Assembly: GCA_020698575.1 (NCBI GenBank)
Contig: CM036244.1
Span: 9,022,034 to 9,086,033 of the forward strand
Direction: 5' to 3'
Origin: Bostrychus sinensis
Lineage: Eukaryota > Chordata > Actinopteri > Gobiiformes > Eleotridae
DNA length: 64,000 bases
Shown: positions 1 to 11,319 of the stretch, piece by piece
Layout: each line of letters opens with the position of its first letter
How positions within the stretch are numbered: position 1 is the stretch's first letter
The notes under the pieces: model-generated
Databases searched by the model: none
What the model was told of the DNA's origin: nothing
The model's input: only the letters and a program-made list of their open reading frames with translations
Program-made: the position numbers and the translations under genes

Positions 1-1080
1 TGGCAAAAAAATTTATCATGATTTTTTTCCCCATATTGTTCCATCTCGATTTTTATTTGATTTTATGTTTACAGTTAAAAACTAATAATCATGGCGTTGA
101 TTCATCTTTAGATTTAAGAGTGGGAGATTTAATGTAGAGTCTTTCATTGCAAGTTTTAGTTTTTATACAATAATAACTGTTACGATTTAATGTTGTGCGT
201 TTTAAAATGACTGAAATCATCAGTTCCTTGCTCTGAAGGTCTGAGCTGCAGCTTCATTGATGAGAGCAGGAAAACTCCAATCTGTCTCTATAGGACTGTC
301 CTGTCTCTCCACACAGTTTCTGGACCTAGTTCTCTCATTTTGTCAAACTATTCTCAGTAAAATCACCTGTTTAAAACTCTGCACTGATCATGAAGCTTTT
401 TCAAGTGACAAGATGTGGTATTGACGTGCGTCACACACCGCAGCTATGCGCTCCACTGCAAACCACGGCATGCGCGCCCCGTTTCCAAAGCCCTGGCGGC
501 GTGTGCACGGTGTTAGGATGGATGAAATATATATGGATAGTTTTACCCATTTGTCTCATGGATTAATTGCAGTGTAAAACGATTGTTTGGAGTGCCGTTT
601 TTGTGCAGCACAGCAAATGCTAACGTTAGCTTAGCTCCCTTATTAGCACTCTTGCTACAGACTGAGTTGCTGCACTCACTGGTTGTTTTTTAATGCTTTT
701 TTTTAATTTAAATGCATAGTACCTTTTAGTTGGTTATTCCTCTAAACTCTACTCCGCTTCTCTCTTGCTAAGGCTGTAACAGGGGCACAGTTACCATAAA
801 CATAGGCTAAGTGTGCCTTTTACCTTCTCTGTGGCTCTGTAGACTTGTCCAGATTGAATAAAAGGGTTCTAAGCTTATCACCGAGATCGCTCCTGTTATT
901 TATCGTGATTCAACTTTAAATTCAATTTTTGGCACAGCCCAACTAATGAGCATAAAGCAACAAGTCTACAACGCCAAACACAGACAGTATTTGATGTGTT
1001 TTTGTGAATTGTCAGCAACTTCTTCCACTACGATTTAGCTTTGATACAGTTTACAGACCAGAAAGTAGAGGCTACACAGG
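1..1080. other. Non-coding stretch, no gene seen
   Basis: AT-rich sequence with stops in all frames and no splice-flanked open frame. A GC-richer patch near 420-510 is not obviously coding. A hAT-like terminal remnant may lie near 880-945, but it is too degraded to call. Confidence 0.5.
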
Positions 1081-1084
1081 TTGC

Positions 1085-1160
1085 CCCAGCGGCACTGAAG
1101 GATGGGTCAAATGCAGATTTCCCTACGGGGGATCACTAAAGTCTACCTTAACCTTAACCT
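1085..1160 (+). repeat. SINE 3'-end fragment
   Basis: The block from 'gccccagcggc' through 'gggtcaaatgcagatttccc' resembles the tail of a common fish SINE. The same tail appears near 38990-39045 (+) and, reversed, at about 2575-2620. It is a fragment only. Confidence 0.5.
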
Positions 1161-1234
1161 TAGCCTAAACTAATCATAACTGCAAAGAACACCCACACTT
1201 ACTGTAGCTCTCGTCTAAAGAGTATTTGGAAATG

Positions 1235-1330
1235 CTAACATGCCAGCTCTTGACGCAACTCTCTACTCTTATCAGGGCTTGGGACTGGCACAAAGAGTAG
1301 CATGGCTTGTGACTAATGCAGCTGGATTTT
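1235..1330 (+). repeat. SINE fragment ('cttgggactggcac' family)
   Basis: The block 'ttatcagggcttgggactgg' followed by 'ggcttgtgac' matches degenerate copies at 12470-12600 (+), 10530-10740 (-), 11700-11850 (-) and 52840-52910 (-). This is a widespread teleost SINE body. The copy is diverged and truncated. Confidence 0.5.
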
Positions 1331-1839
1331 GACGTTATTTCTAATGAATTTGTAAAAATGTAATGTTTTCATATTTTGTTCTCACGCAAAACTAAAGCTG
1401 TATTCGATATGTCCTTAGCCTTTGCCGTACACTGTAGTGCTGTTATTAAAACATTTCTTAGAAGTCCTCACACTTAATCGTTTTCCCATAAGCGTTAAAG
1501 TGTTGGGATGGGTGTCTTTTCCATTTCCAACATAAAAAACACAAACAAAGGTAGGAAACCGATTTGACGCATGAACAAGCTCCTTCAGAGGAAACCTGGG
1601 GAAGAGGGAATTCCTGACCCGGCATCAAATCTCATCTTGACAATAAAATTAACACATGGACAATGTGCTACTGTACGAGTTATTACACCCAGAGGACAAA
1701 CACAGAGACGCTGCGCATTCAAAACAACCATGTATGTAGCTAACGTCTTAGCTTTTTTGCTTAATTAAGTTAGAATTTGAATTCACCACAATTTATGATT
1801 GATTTAGGGCCCCTTCATACATGACACAGTTGGTTTAAG

Positions 1840-2215
1840 TTAAGCAGTAGTGGATGAAGTACTCAAAATCTGTACTCAAGTAAAAGTGCTGTTACTTCAA
1901 CAATCATATTACACAGTAAAAGTAAAATTACATAAAAATAAATTAAGTAGAAAGTACATTTGAATATTGTTGTAAAATCTTCTTCTTCTTCGTCTTCTTC
2001 TTACCCAGAACCTTCTGCTCGCAGGTCAGATGTGCTGTCCACTACACCTCAAAGAACAAAAACTACTTTTAATTCCTTAAACAAATACAAAAAACATCAT
2101 CCAAAATTTACTAAAATAACAGTATGTTTTACAAAATGTGCTCAATAAGTACTTCTTCCAAAAATGTACTTAAGTAAACTACTTGAGTAAAAGTTACTGT
2201 CCACCAGGGTTTTAC
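1840..2215. mobile_element. MITE-like element of the 'aagtaaaagta' family
   Basis: It starts at 'gtagtggatgaagtactc' and ends at 'agtaaaagttactgtccacc'. The ends are roughly inverted and rich in ACTTTTACTCAAGTA-type motifs, a very common non-autonomous element type in fish. A short TTC-rich run sits at 1980-2000. Related copies lie near 6770-6880, 26950-27550, 28410-29815 and 41310-41450. Confidence 0.5.
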
Positions 2216-2574
2216 ATTATGTTTTTTGTCCTGTGGTGTGGCTTTACTAGTTTCCACTACACACTGATTAGACTAGACTCGAATTCATCAAATATTTAGA
2301 AAACAAGATTACTTTTGCATGTTTTAATTATTGTTTATTTATGTTTCAACTAAGGCTATGACTAATCATATTTATCCTCCATCGATGAAAACAAACTGTA
2401 TATTAAATTAGGGAGACATTTTTAAGCATAATGATATAATTTCAGGCCTAAACTCTCCAGATAAAATATATGTAGGCTAAATCACCGGCCAAAGTGGCTA
2501 GTGGGAGTTAACTTGTTGCTAGCTGAAATGAAAATCCACCCACATTTGTTTGGTTGGCTCGTGTTAACGTCAAG

Positions 2575-2790
2575 CCCTGCTGCATTTGACCCATCCTTAA
2601 ATGCCGCTGGGGCCACCTGTCAGGAGCAGTGCAGCGCTCGGTGATCCTTCTTCAGATCTTGAGCCAGGATCTTGGTCAGGAGAACCTAGCTGCAGGATTA
2701 GCCTACTGTGCATGTTTTAGGTTGATGGGGGAAAACCAGAGCACCCAGAGGAAACCCACCCCCAGACTCAGGGAGAACATGCAAACTTCA
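2575..2790 (-). mobile_element. Fish SINE, minus strand
   Basis: Read on the minus strand it runs from 'tttgcatgttctccctgag' through 'ggtgggtttcctctgggtgc' to 'gggtcaaatgcag'. Other copies are at 38405-38585 (+) and 57890-58200 (-). The 5' head of the element is missing here. Confidence 0.6.
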
Positions 2791-2799
2791 ACTTAGACT

Positions 2800-4380
2800 T
2801 GTGAGATAAAGTTTAAAATAAAAAAATGTAAGTCATAGATGAGTATGACCAAAGGCTTTCATGCTGCATTGTAATAACTGGGCAGAAAACCACTGAACAT
2901 AACGTCTATCTGAAAGATTTGGCAGGAAATGGCACAGTCACTACCCTTTTTCTAACCTTGTATGTGGTTTTAAAACTGTATGCACCTTTAATTCTAATAA
3001 CGTAGCATTGTTGTGATTGGATGGTGCCGTTTTTCGGGGCCCCGCAGTATCTAGAGCAGCAGAGTGGCTGTGGTCGAGCTGTGGGCGTGTGTCATATGGT
3101 ACAGGACACGAACGTAGGAAACACTGTATCTGCAACAAGGACAGAAGAAGGCGTGGGCGGGCAGGAAGTCAGTGACAAAAGAGATTTATTAACTCAAATT
3201 TGACATAATAATCACACAATAAAACAGGGAAATACAGCCTTTTAGTGACTGTAAACGACAGAAGCTAAGAGTGTGTGGTAACATTTTGAGGCACAGATGG
3301 AAAATAATTTCATGTATTTACGATCTTTTTTCTTGATGTGTATATTTTGTAAAAGACTTTTACATTAGTGAAACCTGAGGATAAAACATTTTAATTTTTA
3401 AGTCTAAGCCTGTATTTGGTCTGGTTTAAACCGAGCAGAGTTTGTGCAGATGTGGATACACTCATGCGGACACGGGTGCAGACCAAACAAGTGGACCGAG
3501 ACCAGTCTGAAGAGGTGGTCTCAGACTCTGGTACAGTTGCTTAGTGTGAATATGAACTGCCCCGATCCACTACAACTGCAAATGTCACCAGCTTTTTTGG
3601 CCTGAAGGAGCCACCGTAGAAAAATATGAGTCTATCATCTGAATAGACTCAATCTTTGCTGTTATTGTTTCGTACTGTCACTATTTTCATGTAGATATGT
3701 ATGGATGTTTGAGGATCTGGGGGACTACCAATAGAAATTAGCCTACTTTGGCTAACTCGGGTGTATTTACATTGTTTGTTGATTAATCCACACTGTCCCT
3801 TTTTAAATAAATAAATAAAATAAATAAAAGTAGCTGGGCAGCAAGGGAAATAAACCACTGCGGAAGTCGCACTAAAAGTCATGAGCAGTGGACAAACCTG
3901 GAGCAATGAGGAGACACAGTAGAGCAGAGTTAGGGCACACAGAGCGCGTCTTCTCACCTGCAGCCGGTTTACACCACGCCTTCACCGCTGCAAAATAACA
4001 AGTAGAACATGGAGAACCTGACTTCGAATTAGCATCTCTTGACATTCAAAATGCTTTTCACGGATTTGTAGCTGTAAAAACAATACATATCCTGGTAACA
4101 AGTGCAGCACGCGAGTCCTCCATGATTGTTTTCCTCAGGTTTTGCGTCTTTGCATTGCCCCGCCCACGTCATTTCTGGCCAGTCGTCACACACATGCTTA
4201 ACAAATAAAGTCCGCACTCGATCCGGACCAAAGACGGACTTTCCTGAATACATCCTAAATGAGTAGAAGTATTTTTGTCCCTGTAGTAGAAGCAGAAGTA
4301 GTGGTCATGGTAGTAGTAACACTAATAGCATAGTAACAGTGCTAATGGTTTGATCCTCGATACTGACATTGCAGACACTT
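2800..4380. other. Non-coding stretch, no confident gene
   Basis: Ordinary AT-rich DNA. The longest minus frame (3649-3957) starts at GTG, not ATG, and has no recognisable domain. A 30-bp splice-flanked segment on the minus strand at 3958-3987 is discussed under findings. At 4260-4330 there is an AGT-rich fragment of the 'aagtaaaagta' element family. Confidence 0.45.
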
Positions 4381-4384
4381 CACT

Positions 4385-4497
4385 CAGCTTGCCTGTGTGA
4401 ATACGTCAGTGTGACTGTGTTTGGTGGTGGTCGCAGAGGCCGTAGGCGCAGAATGGCAGCCATGTCTCCCTCAGACTGCCCCAGGGCCCATGTAGCA
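4385..4497 (+). repeat. SINE central-domain fragment
   Basis: 'gtaggcgcagaatggcagcc' followed by 'agactgccccaggg' matches the middle of the SINE at 8018-8310, which has 'gtaggcacaaaatggctgcc' and 'agtctgccccaggg'. It directly abuts the minisatellite that follows. Confidence 0.6.
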
Positions 4498-4499
4498 TT

Positions 4500-5035
4500 T
4501 AGTTTAGTGCTGGATACATCCTTAGTCTTGGTTTAGTCCAGGTCTAGACCTGGATTCATCCTGTTTTTTCTTCTATCTTAGTCCTGGTTTAGAATTGGTT
4601 TAGTTCTGGTTTAGTCTTGGTCTAATCCTGGTTTATAGCTAGTTTAGTCTTGGTTTAGTCCTGGTTTAATCCTGGTTTATAGCTGGTTTAGTCTTGGTTT
4701 AGTCCTGGTTTAATCCTGGTTTATAGCTGGTTTAGTCTTGGTTTAGTCCTGGTTTAATCCTGGTTTATAGCAAGTTTAGTCTTGGTTTAGTTCTGGTTAA
4801 ATCCTAGTTTATAGCTGGTTTAGTCTTGGTTTAGTCCTGGTTTAGTCCTGGTTTATTCTCAGTTTAGTCCTGGATTTGTCTTGGTTTAGTCCTGATTTAT
4901 AGCTGGTTTAATCCCAGTTTAGTCTTGGTTTAGTCCTGGTTTTGTCTTGCTTTAAACCTGGTTTAAATATGGATTTGTTTTCTTGTTGTCAACCTGAATT
5001 TGTCTCGGTTTAATCCTGGTTTAATCCATTTTCTG
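4500..5035 (+). repeat. 11-bp minisatellite 'tttagtcctgg' with 44-bp higher-order repeat
   Basis: Tandem 11-bp units of the form tttagtcctgg, with variants tttagtcttgg, tttaatcctgg and tttatagctgg. Between about 4640 and 4830 four variants recur in fixed order, giving a 44-bp higher-order unit repeated about four times. Not coding. The same motif occurs at 44500-45060, and in reverse complement at 5755-6035. Confidence 0.9.
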
Positions 5036-5039
5036 AACT

Positions 5040-5754
5040 GATACTTGTTTGGAAAAGTTTGAGAAAGAAAAATAAAAAATGTAGATAAGCGATTATTTAA
5101 ATTGTTATAGGTATTATTAAAGAATATGTTTTTGAAGCATTAGGTAGTACCGTAGTATTATAAAGAATATTTTGGTGAATTTGGGTGAAGCATTAGTCAG
5201 TACAGTACATAACAGTCAAGTGCAGTGTAGCAGGAAGGGAGTTATCAGTAAACAATGAGAGCAGAAACCGCGATGTGCACCTGGTAAAGTCTAAACCACA
5301 GCCGCAGTTAAAAGGCATGAGGCACCATTTAAACAACACATTTAACCCTTCCACCGCCGCACTCAAGGAAAACCAACACCAGCCGACACCAACCAGGGCC
5401 CAAAGTCACGAGTTTTAAATATAGGAAGTGGATTTGGTCAGAGAAACCAAAAGCGGGCAGCCCTTGTACCACTTCAAATGTGAACGCCTGGATCAAATGG
5501 TTTGGGGCTAAATATGGCGTTTTCTTTCTTCTCTTTCTTGTGTTAAAGTTGAGGCTGATTGTTGTGCTTTGGTGCAAAGTTTAGAGCAGATTTGGGCACT
5601 TGTCCTACTTAAAAAGAGGGCATGAAGTTAGTTTGAGAGAGAAGGATGCAGAGGAGAGGGTTAAAGATGGAGGCAGATGATAAACTGTGGCGACCCCTGA
5701 AGGAAACAGCACTGAAGAGAAAAAGATATACAGCATGCTTTCATAGCCAAGCTG
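5040..5754. other. Non-coding stretch, no gene seen
   Basis: No splice-flanked open frame with domain character. A short SINE-like fragment ('tgtggcgacccctgaagg') lies near 5687-5705. Confidence 0.45.
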
Positions 5755-6035
5755 AAATAAACCAAGACTAAACCAGGATTAAACCAGGACTAAACCAAGA
5801 CTAAAGCAGGATTAAACCAGGACTAAACCAAGACTAAAGCAGCTATAATCCAGGATTAAAACAGGACTAAATCACAACTAAACCAGGTCTAAACCAGGAC
5901 CAACTCAAAACTAAATCAAGCTGAATCCAGGTCTAAACTAGCAACAATTCTGGTCTAAACCAAGACGAATCCAAGTCTGAACCAGGATTAAACCAAGACT
6001 AAACCAAGACAAATTCAGGTCTAAGCCAAGAATAA
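5755..6035 (-). repeat. 11-bp minisatellite, opposite orientation
   Basis: Tandem units 'aaccaggacta' and variants (aaccaggatta, aaccaagacta) are the exact reverse complement of the 4500-5035 motif. The array is more degraded toward 6000. Confidence 0.85.
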
Positions 6036-6039
6036 TTTA

Positions 6040-6195
6040 TGACAAAAAAAAAAAAAAAAAAAAACTGTTGCAGAATCAGTCAAATATGTAAACAATGTTA
6101 AAAGTATGGGGGGGGGGGGGGGCTCTAATAAATGTGGGGCCCTATGCAGTTCCTTTTTTTGCCTAAAGAAAGGGCCGGCCCCGTGCATTAGGCAG
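6040..6195. repeat. Poly-A and poly-G runs plus 'ggggccc' element fragment
   Basis: A run of about 22 A (around 6043-6064) is followed by about 14 G (6108-6122), then 'ggggccctatgcagttcc', which resembles the GGCCC-rich element at 10010-10490. Confidence 0.5.
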
Positions 6196-6288
6196 TTCAG
6201 ATGTACTTTTTTGATACATTTTTTTAAAACAGATTTTTACTTTATTTAGATGTTAGATAAGTTGTAGCAATAGCAGTAGTAATCGTTA

Positions 6289-6295
6289 CAGCAGC

Positions 6296-6334
<39 letters not shown>

Positions 6335-6335
6335 T
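6289..6335. repeat. (AGT)n microsatellite
   Basis: About 15 consecutive AGT/TAG triplets. A second, shorter run is at 6727-6750. Confidence 0.95.
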
Positions 6336-6339
6336 AAGA

Positions 6340-6720
6340 CCATACTAATCCTGACCAAGACTAGGCTGGACTGAACTGAGACCGACTTTCAGGGTTCGGG
6401 ACCGAGACTTTTAAAGTCCAAGACCGAGTCGAGACCAGGTCTAGACCAAAGACGTGAACTAAAAAAGAGCAGAGGTTCCAATTTTCATTATTTTTAACAA
6501 ACTCATGCAACAGACACCGCAAACAAAAAGAGAACTGATGATTCATTTGGTTCTAAACTAAATAGGCTACTTCAAAATGATTAGTTATAGATAGAAAACA
6601 AAAAAAATCCCATAGACCTCCATATCAAAGACTACGACAAGGCTGAGTAAACACAGATTCAAGACCGAGACCAAGAACAAGTCTGAGTTAAAATACAGTC
6701 GAGACCAAGATGAGACCACA
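6340..6720 (-). mobile_element. GAGACC-rich DNA-element relic
   Basis: Repeated 'accgagac' and 'gagaccaag' words occur over about 380 bp. The same vocabulary appears in reverse orientation at 40895-41305 ('ggtctcgtctcggtctcag'). Such GAGACC-rich non-autonomous elements are common in fish. Ends and target duplication were not resolved. Confidence 0.45.
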
Positions 6721-6726
6721 AACCCA

Positions 6727-6880
6727 AGTAGTAGTAGTAGTAGTAGTAGTCTTTGCTAAGCACTTGCAAAAACTACTTCTAAGTAAAGTTTAAATACTTT
6801 CATTTTTACTGAAGTAATAATTTGGTTGAATGCTTTTATATAAACACATTTGAATTTTACTGCTTCTTCCACCTCTGTTT
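6727..6880. repeat. (AGT)n run plus 'aagtaaag' element fragment
   Basis: Eight AGT triplets are followed by 'acttctaagtaaagtttaaa' and 'ttctgcttcttccacctctg'-like text. This matches the AGT-repeat-bearing side of the 'aagtaaaagta' element family. Confidence 0.5.
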
Positions 6881-6884
6881 CCAA

Positions 6885-8010
6885 GTAACGTTAGCCGTCA
6901 AAAATAGCATAGCGATTTTAGACAATGTATGGTGACTATTAATGGATTATGTTGTGTTATTTCCATGCATTTATTTTGTCATAGTGCTGCTTATTATTCC
7001 TTATTTAGACAACCCAAAAACTTAACCCAGTACAAGCTCCTCGAAGTGGCGCTGAACCAAAATATGGGACATTTCTGAGCAGCAGATATCGTGGAAATGT
7101 TGTCGAAGTGGACTACTCACTTAAACTGGCACTGTCCCTGAGATTTCTAGCTTGTTCCCACTTTTGAAAAACCCAACTTAAGCAGAAAATCCTGAAGTTT
7201 ACGATTCTGTTGTCATTAAAACTTGTCATTACATTACATCTTTTATCATCAAGGATCCAAACAAAGTCACTGATCCTCCGTGAACCACATCAGCTACAGA
7301 AGTAAATTTAAATCCGACAAAAACAATTATGACGCAGTGATAAAATTATTTGTTTTGCTCGTATATCAGAGTTTATCGCCCGTCGACACATCTTCGGCGC
7401 TCTTTAATTGGGCTTGTCTTTTGGTGACAGACTGACAGACTCCATTTGGGACATGTTTACGACGCTGTCTCCTCCCCTCTGTCACCATCTCCCCGAGACG
7501 CTGCCACCTCATCCTTCAATGTTTTAGTTTTCTTTTTTACCCTACTAAATACTCATGGGGTCTTAATCCAGCCAATTAAACACAGACGCGAGATCCCAGG
7601 ACAGTTTAGTAAAAGACTGGTTATAATTAGGCAGTTATTAGTCCAACGTCAAGTCACTGCTGGGATCTTTTGACAAAAATGAAAAAGACTCTGGAGTGTT
7701 GACTTTTTCCATTGTCTTTTGGGTCACTGAAGTGAACACTATCGGGACACACGGTCACAGCCTGCGTTGCCAGGTTTGATTAGCAAAGTTGTCTTAAGAA
7801 AAAAGTAAATTGTAAGTAATTTTACTGTAACAGATGAAAAATATGCCAAGCTCTTGTGCAAAAGACAATATTGATTCATTTACAAACTTTTATCTAAAAT
7901 TAATTATGTTCTCCTAAAATTATCTTCTAAACATAACCATGCTGTGAAGATTTGTAAGAAAAAACAACTAAGAACTGTGGGTAAAAGCAATTTTGTATTT
8001 GTGATTCATT
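6885..8010. other. Non-coding stretch, no gene seen
   Basis: No recognisable repeat, RNA or coding segment. Short open frames here lack splice context and domain character. Confidence 0.5.
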
Positions 8011-8017
8011 TTGACAG

Positions 8018-8310
8018 GCGATGGTGGCAGAGCAGTCGTCCTATAACTGAAAGGTTGGCAGTTCGAATCCCGCTTTCACCAGTTCTTTGTTAAACACACT
8101 TCACCCACGTTTTCCTGTATAAATTTGTTGACTGTGATTTTGTGTTTGGCAGTGGTCGTAGGCACAAAATGGCTGCCACATCTCCATCAGTCTGCCCCAG
8201 GGCGGCTGTGGCTGCAGAAGAAGCTCATTACCACCGAGTCTGAATGAACAATGGACTCATGTGAAGTGCTTTGAGAAGCTTTGTAAAACGCAACAGACTC
8301 AGTATTCACC
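8018..8310 (+). mobile_element. tRNA-derived SINE
   Basis: The head is tRNA-like: 'gatggtggcagagcagtcg' is near an A box and 'ggcagttcgaatcccg' matches the B box GGTTCGANTCC. A conserved central domain ('aaaatggctgccacatctcc') follows. The 3' end 'tgtgaagtgctttgagaagc' resembles the LINE-like tail of teleost SINEs. Such SINEs carry an internal RNA polymerase III promoter. This copy has drifted and is probably inactive. Confidence 0.75.
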
Positions 8311-8328
8311 ATTTGACCTGTTATTTAA

Positions 8329-8725
8329 AGCTGCACTACCTGATTTTGTGACTGTAAAAGTGATGTGCCTCAAAAAATATTGAGTTTGAATGATACACTC
8401 CCCTTTCCTAGTTCCTCTTTATCACAGTCTCACACAAACCTGGAAGTCTGTACACAGCCAGGAGCTATCACAATAACACAGCACAGATCTGGAGTTTGCT
8501 TTTAATTTTTTTAAATAAAAAATAAAAATACTGTGAATAAGCTATGACTTTTGAAATAAAACAATAGCTCCTTTACATTATTCCTGATAGATTCCAGTTC
8601 TGGATAAAGGATGTATTGACCTCAAAGTCTCATTTTTTTCTCAGATGACTTCTCTTATGCTGTACTAATAACTAAATAATTATCTTTACCAAAATACAAG
8701 GAAAAAGAAATCAGGCAGTGCAGCT
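8329..8725. mobile_element. TTAA-flanked MITE (piggyBac-like)
   Basis: Near-perfect terminal inverted repeats: left 'agctgcactacctgattt', right (reverse complement) 'agctgcactgcctgatttc'. Each end abuts TTAA (8325-8328 and 8726-8729), the hallmark piggyBac target duplication. The 397 bp encode no transposase, so the element is non-autonomous. The piggyBac assignment rests on TTAA alone. Confidence 0.8.
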
Positions 8726-8734
8726 TTAAATTAC

Positions 8735-10005
8735 TTATCTTTACACCCACTGTCACTGAGGTAGATGCAAACTCCTTGTAGAATAAAACAGACAGGAACT
8801 GTGGTGTTTTCACAGATTGTAATATCCTGCTTTTGTAGTGGGGGAATAAAAAACATTCAAATTTCCCTATTTTGGTTTAACACAAAGGTGGTAATGATGG
8901 GCCCCACTTCAGGTTCTCAGAATGGCTAATAAAGCACATTCAGTTTCTAATCTGCACACCCATATATTCTTTTAGTCTTTTATGTAAAATATTCAAGCAT
9001 GCCGGTGCCAAAAAAAAAAAAAAAAAATTGTTCATAAGTAAACTTTTAATGTAGTACTGTGAATAAATTATGCTTGTCATACATTTGTATTTTTTTTAAT
9101 CATAAGAAAAGCTTAAATGAAGTCATGCCTGCTGTGTAATTTATATCCCAGCCTGAAAATAGCACAATAAATTTGACTGTATTTAAGGACTCTCAATGGG
9201 GCCCCTTCATGTCCTGGGCCCCAGTGCCTGATGTTACGCCCCTGAACATGATATAAAGAAATGAGTGACAATTTCTGCAAACTCATCAGTTTAAAATCTC
9301 TATTGTTGCTCACAAACCAAAACCTTTCCCAAAAACATTTTTCTTCCTAAACTCATTCAAAACGCAGATGTCTCCCAGACGTCTGCATCTTTCGGTATTG
9401 TCACTACACACACACGTGCTGAGGGCGAGTGTGCGACAATAATAAGGGCTGTGTGTGTTTCTCTGTTTCTTTTTTGTGTAAGAGTGTTGTGTACAGTGTG
9501 TTGTGGTTAACCATGGAAAATACAGGCCCTAAGTGGCACCTGAACGCCTCAAACTCAAGTCTATTCTTGGTCGAACGGAAAAATATCACGGTTTAAGGCG
9601 CTCAACTGCGTCTCCTGTTTCCTATCCGTGCTTGTGAAAAAGTTAACGGTAGGAAACATTGGGCAAGAATAGCAATGCAAAATATAGTAGAAATATTGAT
9701 GCTATTTTAAAACTGTTAAAATAATAGTAGAATTTTACATTTAAGATCTTTTTATGGCAGCAGTCGTCTCTAGGGTGACCACCTCTGAAAATATTAAACA
9801 TGAGAGTTGTGCGGTTTGGTGGGAAAAGGTGGGACAAAGTTAAACAAATTTAACTTACCGCTTTACTGAGATTCAAGTTGCTTCAGTTCAGGGTCTATAA
9901 AACATCTGTTGTGCTGTTTTCATCCCCAAAATAAAACAAATATTTTGCAAAGTAATGTCTTTAACCGAGACTTGGACTTGTTCATTGGAATAAGAAAGGT
10001 CAGGA
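8735..10005. other. Non-coding stretch with small repeat fragments
   Basis: No gene seen. It holds a poly-A run (about 9009-9027), a 'ggggccccttcatgtcctgg' fragment at 9195-9245 related to the element at 10010-10490, and a short CA run near 9407-9417. Confidence 0.45.
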
Positions 10006-10009
10006 TCAG

Positions 10010-10490
10010 TGGCGTAACTTGGTAATGAGGGGCCCCAGTGCATGTTTTAAAAAATGGGCCCTAAATTACAGATTAAGTACATTAAGCTCATGGGTTAGAC
10101 ATCTATTTTTAATATCATAGCTAGTTTTCATTGCCGTTTATTGGAAAAACAGGTTCTACAGGGGGCATAGTTTTATTCAAATAAAATTCATATTTATTTA
10201 GGAACAATTTTACAACTTTTTTTTTTTACATTTTGTTTTTAATAATTTTTAAAGACACATTTAAACATAAGCTATATAATCTGGTCTTACATTTTGTATT
10301 AGGTTCATACATTTATGGTAAAAACCTTATTCTGTAACACAGTCATGTGCGACTTATGTTTGTGTTTATGAATATTTCAAACCCAGACATGACAAGAGAT
10401 GTTGCCTACAAGAGCTCTTACGGGCCCCTAAACCTCCGGGGCCCCAGTGTTGTTGCCCTGGCTGCACTGCCCCTGGGTGGGACAGAAACG
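10010..10490. mobile_element. Non-autonomous element, 'cagtggcgtaac' type
   Basis: The left end 'cagtggcgtaacttggtaat' is followed by 'gaggggccccagtgcatg'. The right part has 'gggcccctaaacctccgggg' and ends near 'tgcactgcccctg'. Related fragments are at 9195-9245, 47655-47735 and 59020-59075. It has a hAT-like look, but the ends are only partly inverted and no target duplication was found. Confidence 0.45.
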
Positions 10491-10529
10491 GAGAACAGAG
10501 TAGCCATAAACAAACAAAAAAGTAAATAG

Positions 10530-10740
10530 ATAAACTGTTGCATGATTTGAATCCAGCCGCAAGGGGGTCACAGGCTGATGTACTCTTTGTGTCGTTCCCA
10601 AGCCCAGATAAATGGAGAAGGCTTGCATGAGGAAAGGCATCTAGCATAAAAAAAAACCTGTACAAAAACAATATTCACATCACTGCACAGTAGAAGGCAG
10701 ATGGTTTGTAGTGATGACCCCAGAAGGAAAGAAGATTAAA
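10530..10740 (-). repeat. SINE fragment
   Basis: 'gttcccaagcccagataaat', 'aggaaaggcatctagc' and 'gatgaccccagaaggaaaga' match, in order, the body of the SINE family also present at 11700-11850, 12440-12610 and 16290-16445. Degenerate. Confidence 0.55.
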
Positions 10741-10849
10741 TAATTTTGTATGTAAACGTGTATTATGCATAGTTTTGTGTTGAGATTATTGAAATTTGTA
10801 TTTTTAGCCAGAAAATACTGAAGACTTCTGATGTTTATAATAATTATGG

Positions 10850-11170
10850 ATGGTGGTTCCCAACATTTTTTGTCTTGTGTACCTCCTGGGCTTTTTGTTA
10901 TACAATAAGTACCCCCTTACTCATATGTGTTGAGGATTTTTATTTTTAATGGTCACATAAAAAAATCTGTTTTTATTAGATATTTTATACTTACTTTATT
11001 GTGTTTATTCAGTTCATAAACAAAGCAAAGCAAATTCAAAATATGCCTGACTTTAAAATAAAAATGTAATGTTAAAATATAATATAAACTATTACTACAT
11101 TTATTTATTTTACTGTATATTAATGTCCAAAATAAACTTAAAAAATAAATCATCTTAAACAAATAATATA
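10850..11170. mobile_element. hAT-like element relic ('tacccc' family)
   Basis: It begins 'ggtggttcccaacatttttt' and 'gtacctcctggg', then AT-rich DNA. The same layout recurs at 27590-27905, 34975-35550, 57225-57355 and 62290-62480, with ends like 'gtacccctggttgggaaac'. Non-coding and truncated. Confidence 0.5.
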
Positions 11171-11187
11171 TAAAATCATTTGACCGG

Positions 11188-11315
11188 GGGGGGTGAAGTG
11201 TCTTGCCCAAGGACATGACAGCAGTACATAATGCCAGTTCCGGTTGCTGGGATCGAACTGCCAACCTTTCAGTTACTGGCCAAATGGCTCCACCAACTGA
11301 GCTACTTCTGCCCCA
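11188..11315 (-). mobile_element. tRNA-derived SINE head, minus strand
   Basis: On the minus strand 'gtagctcagttggtggagcc' (A box) and 'ggcagttcgatcccagcaac' (B box) lie at tRNA-like spacing, followed by 'gtccttgggcaagacacttc'. This is a 5' SINE fragment rather than a tRNA gene: the acceptor ends do not pair and the SINE body continues downstream. Confidence 0.75.
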
Positions 11316-11319
11316 AAAC

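Noticed and set aside
3649..3957. 102-codon minus frame with a hydrophobic start
   Set aside because: Begins at GTG, not ATG, overlaps a strong splice donor and runs into AAAT repeats; looks like chance.
4500..5035. CRISPR-like direct repeats
   Set aside because: Units are adjacent without unique spacers, so it is a minisatellite; the genome is also vertebrate.
8018..8090. tRNA gene on the plus strand
   Set aside because: Same reasoning: tRNA-like promoter boxes within a complete SINE.
11188..11315. tRNA gene on the minus strand
   Set aside because: A and B boxes are present but the acceptor stem does not pair and the SINE body follows; it is a SINE head.
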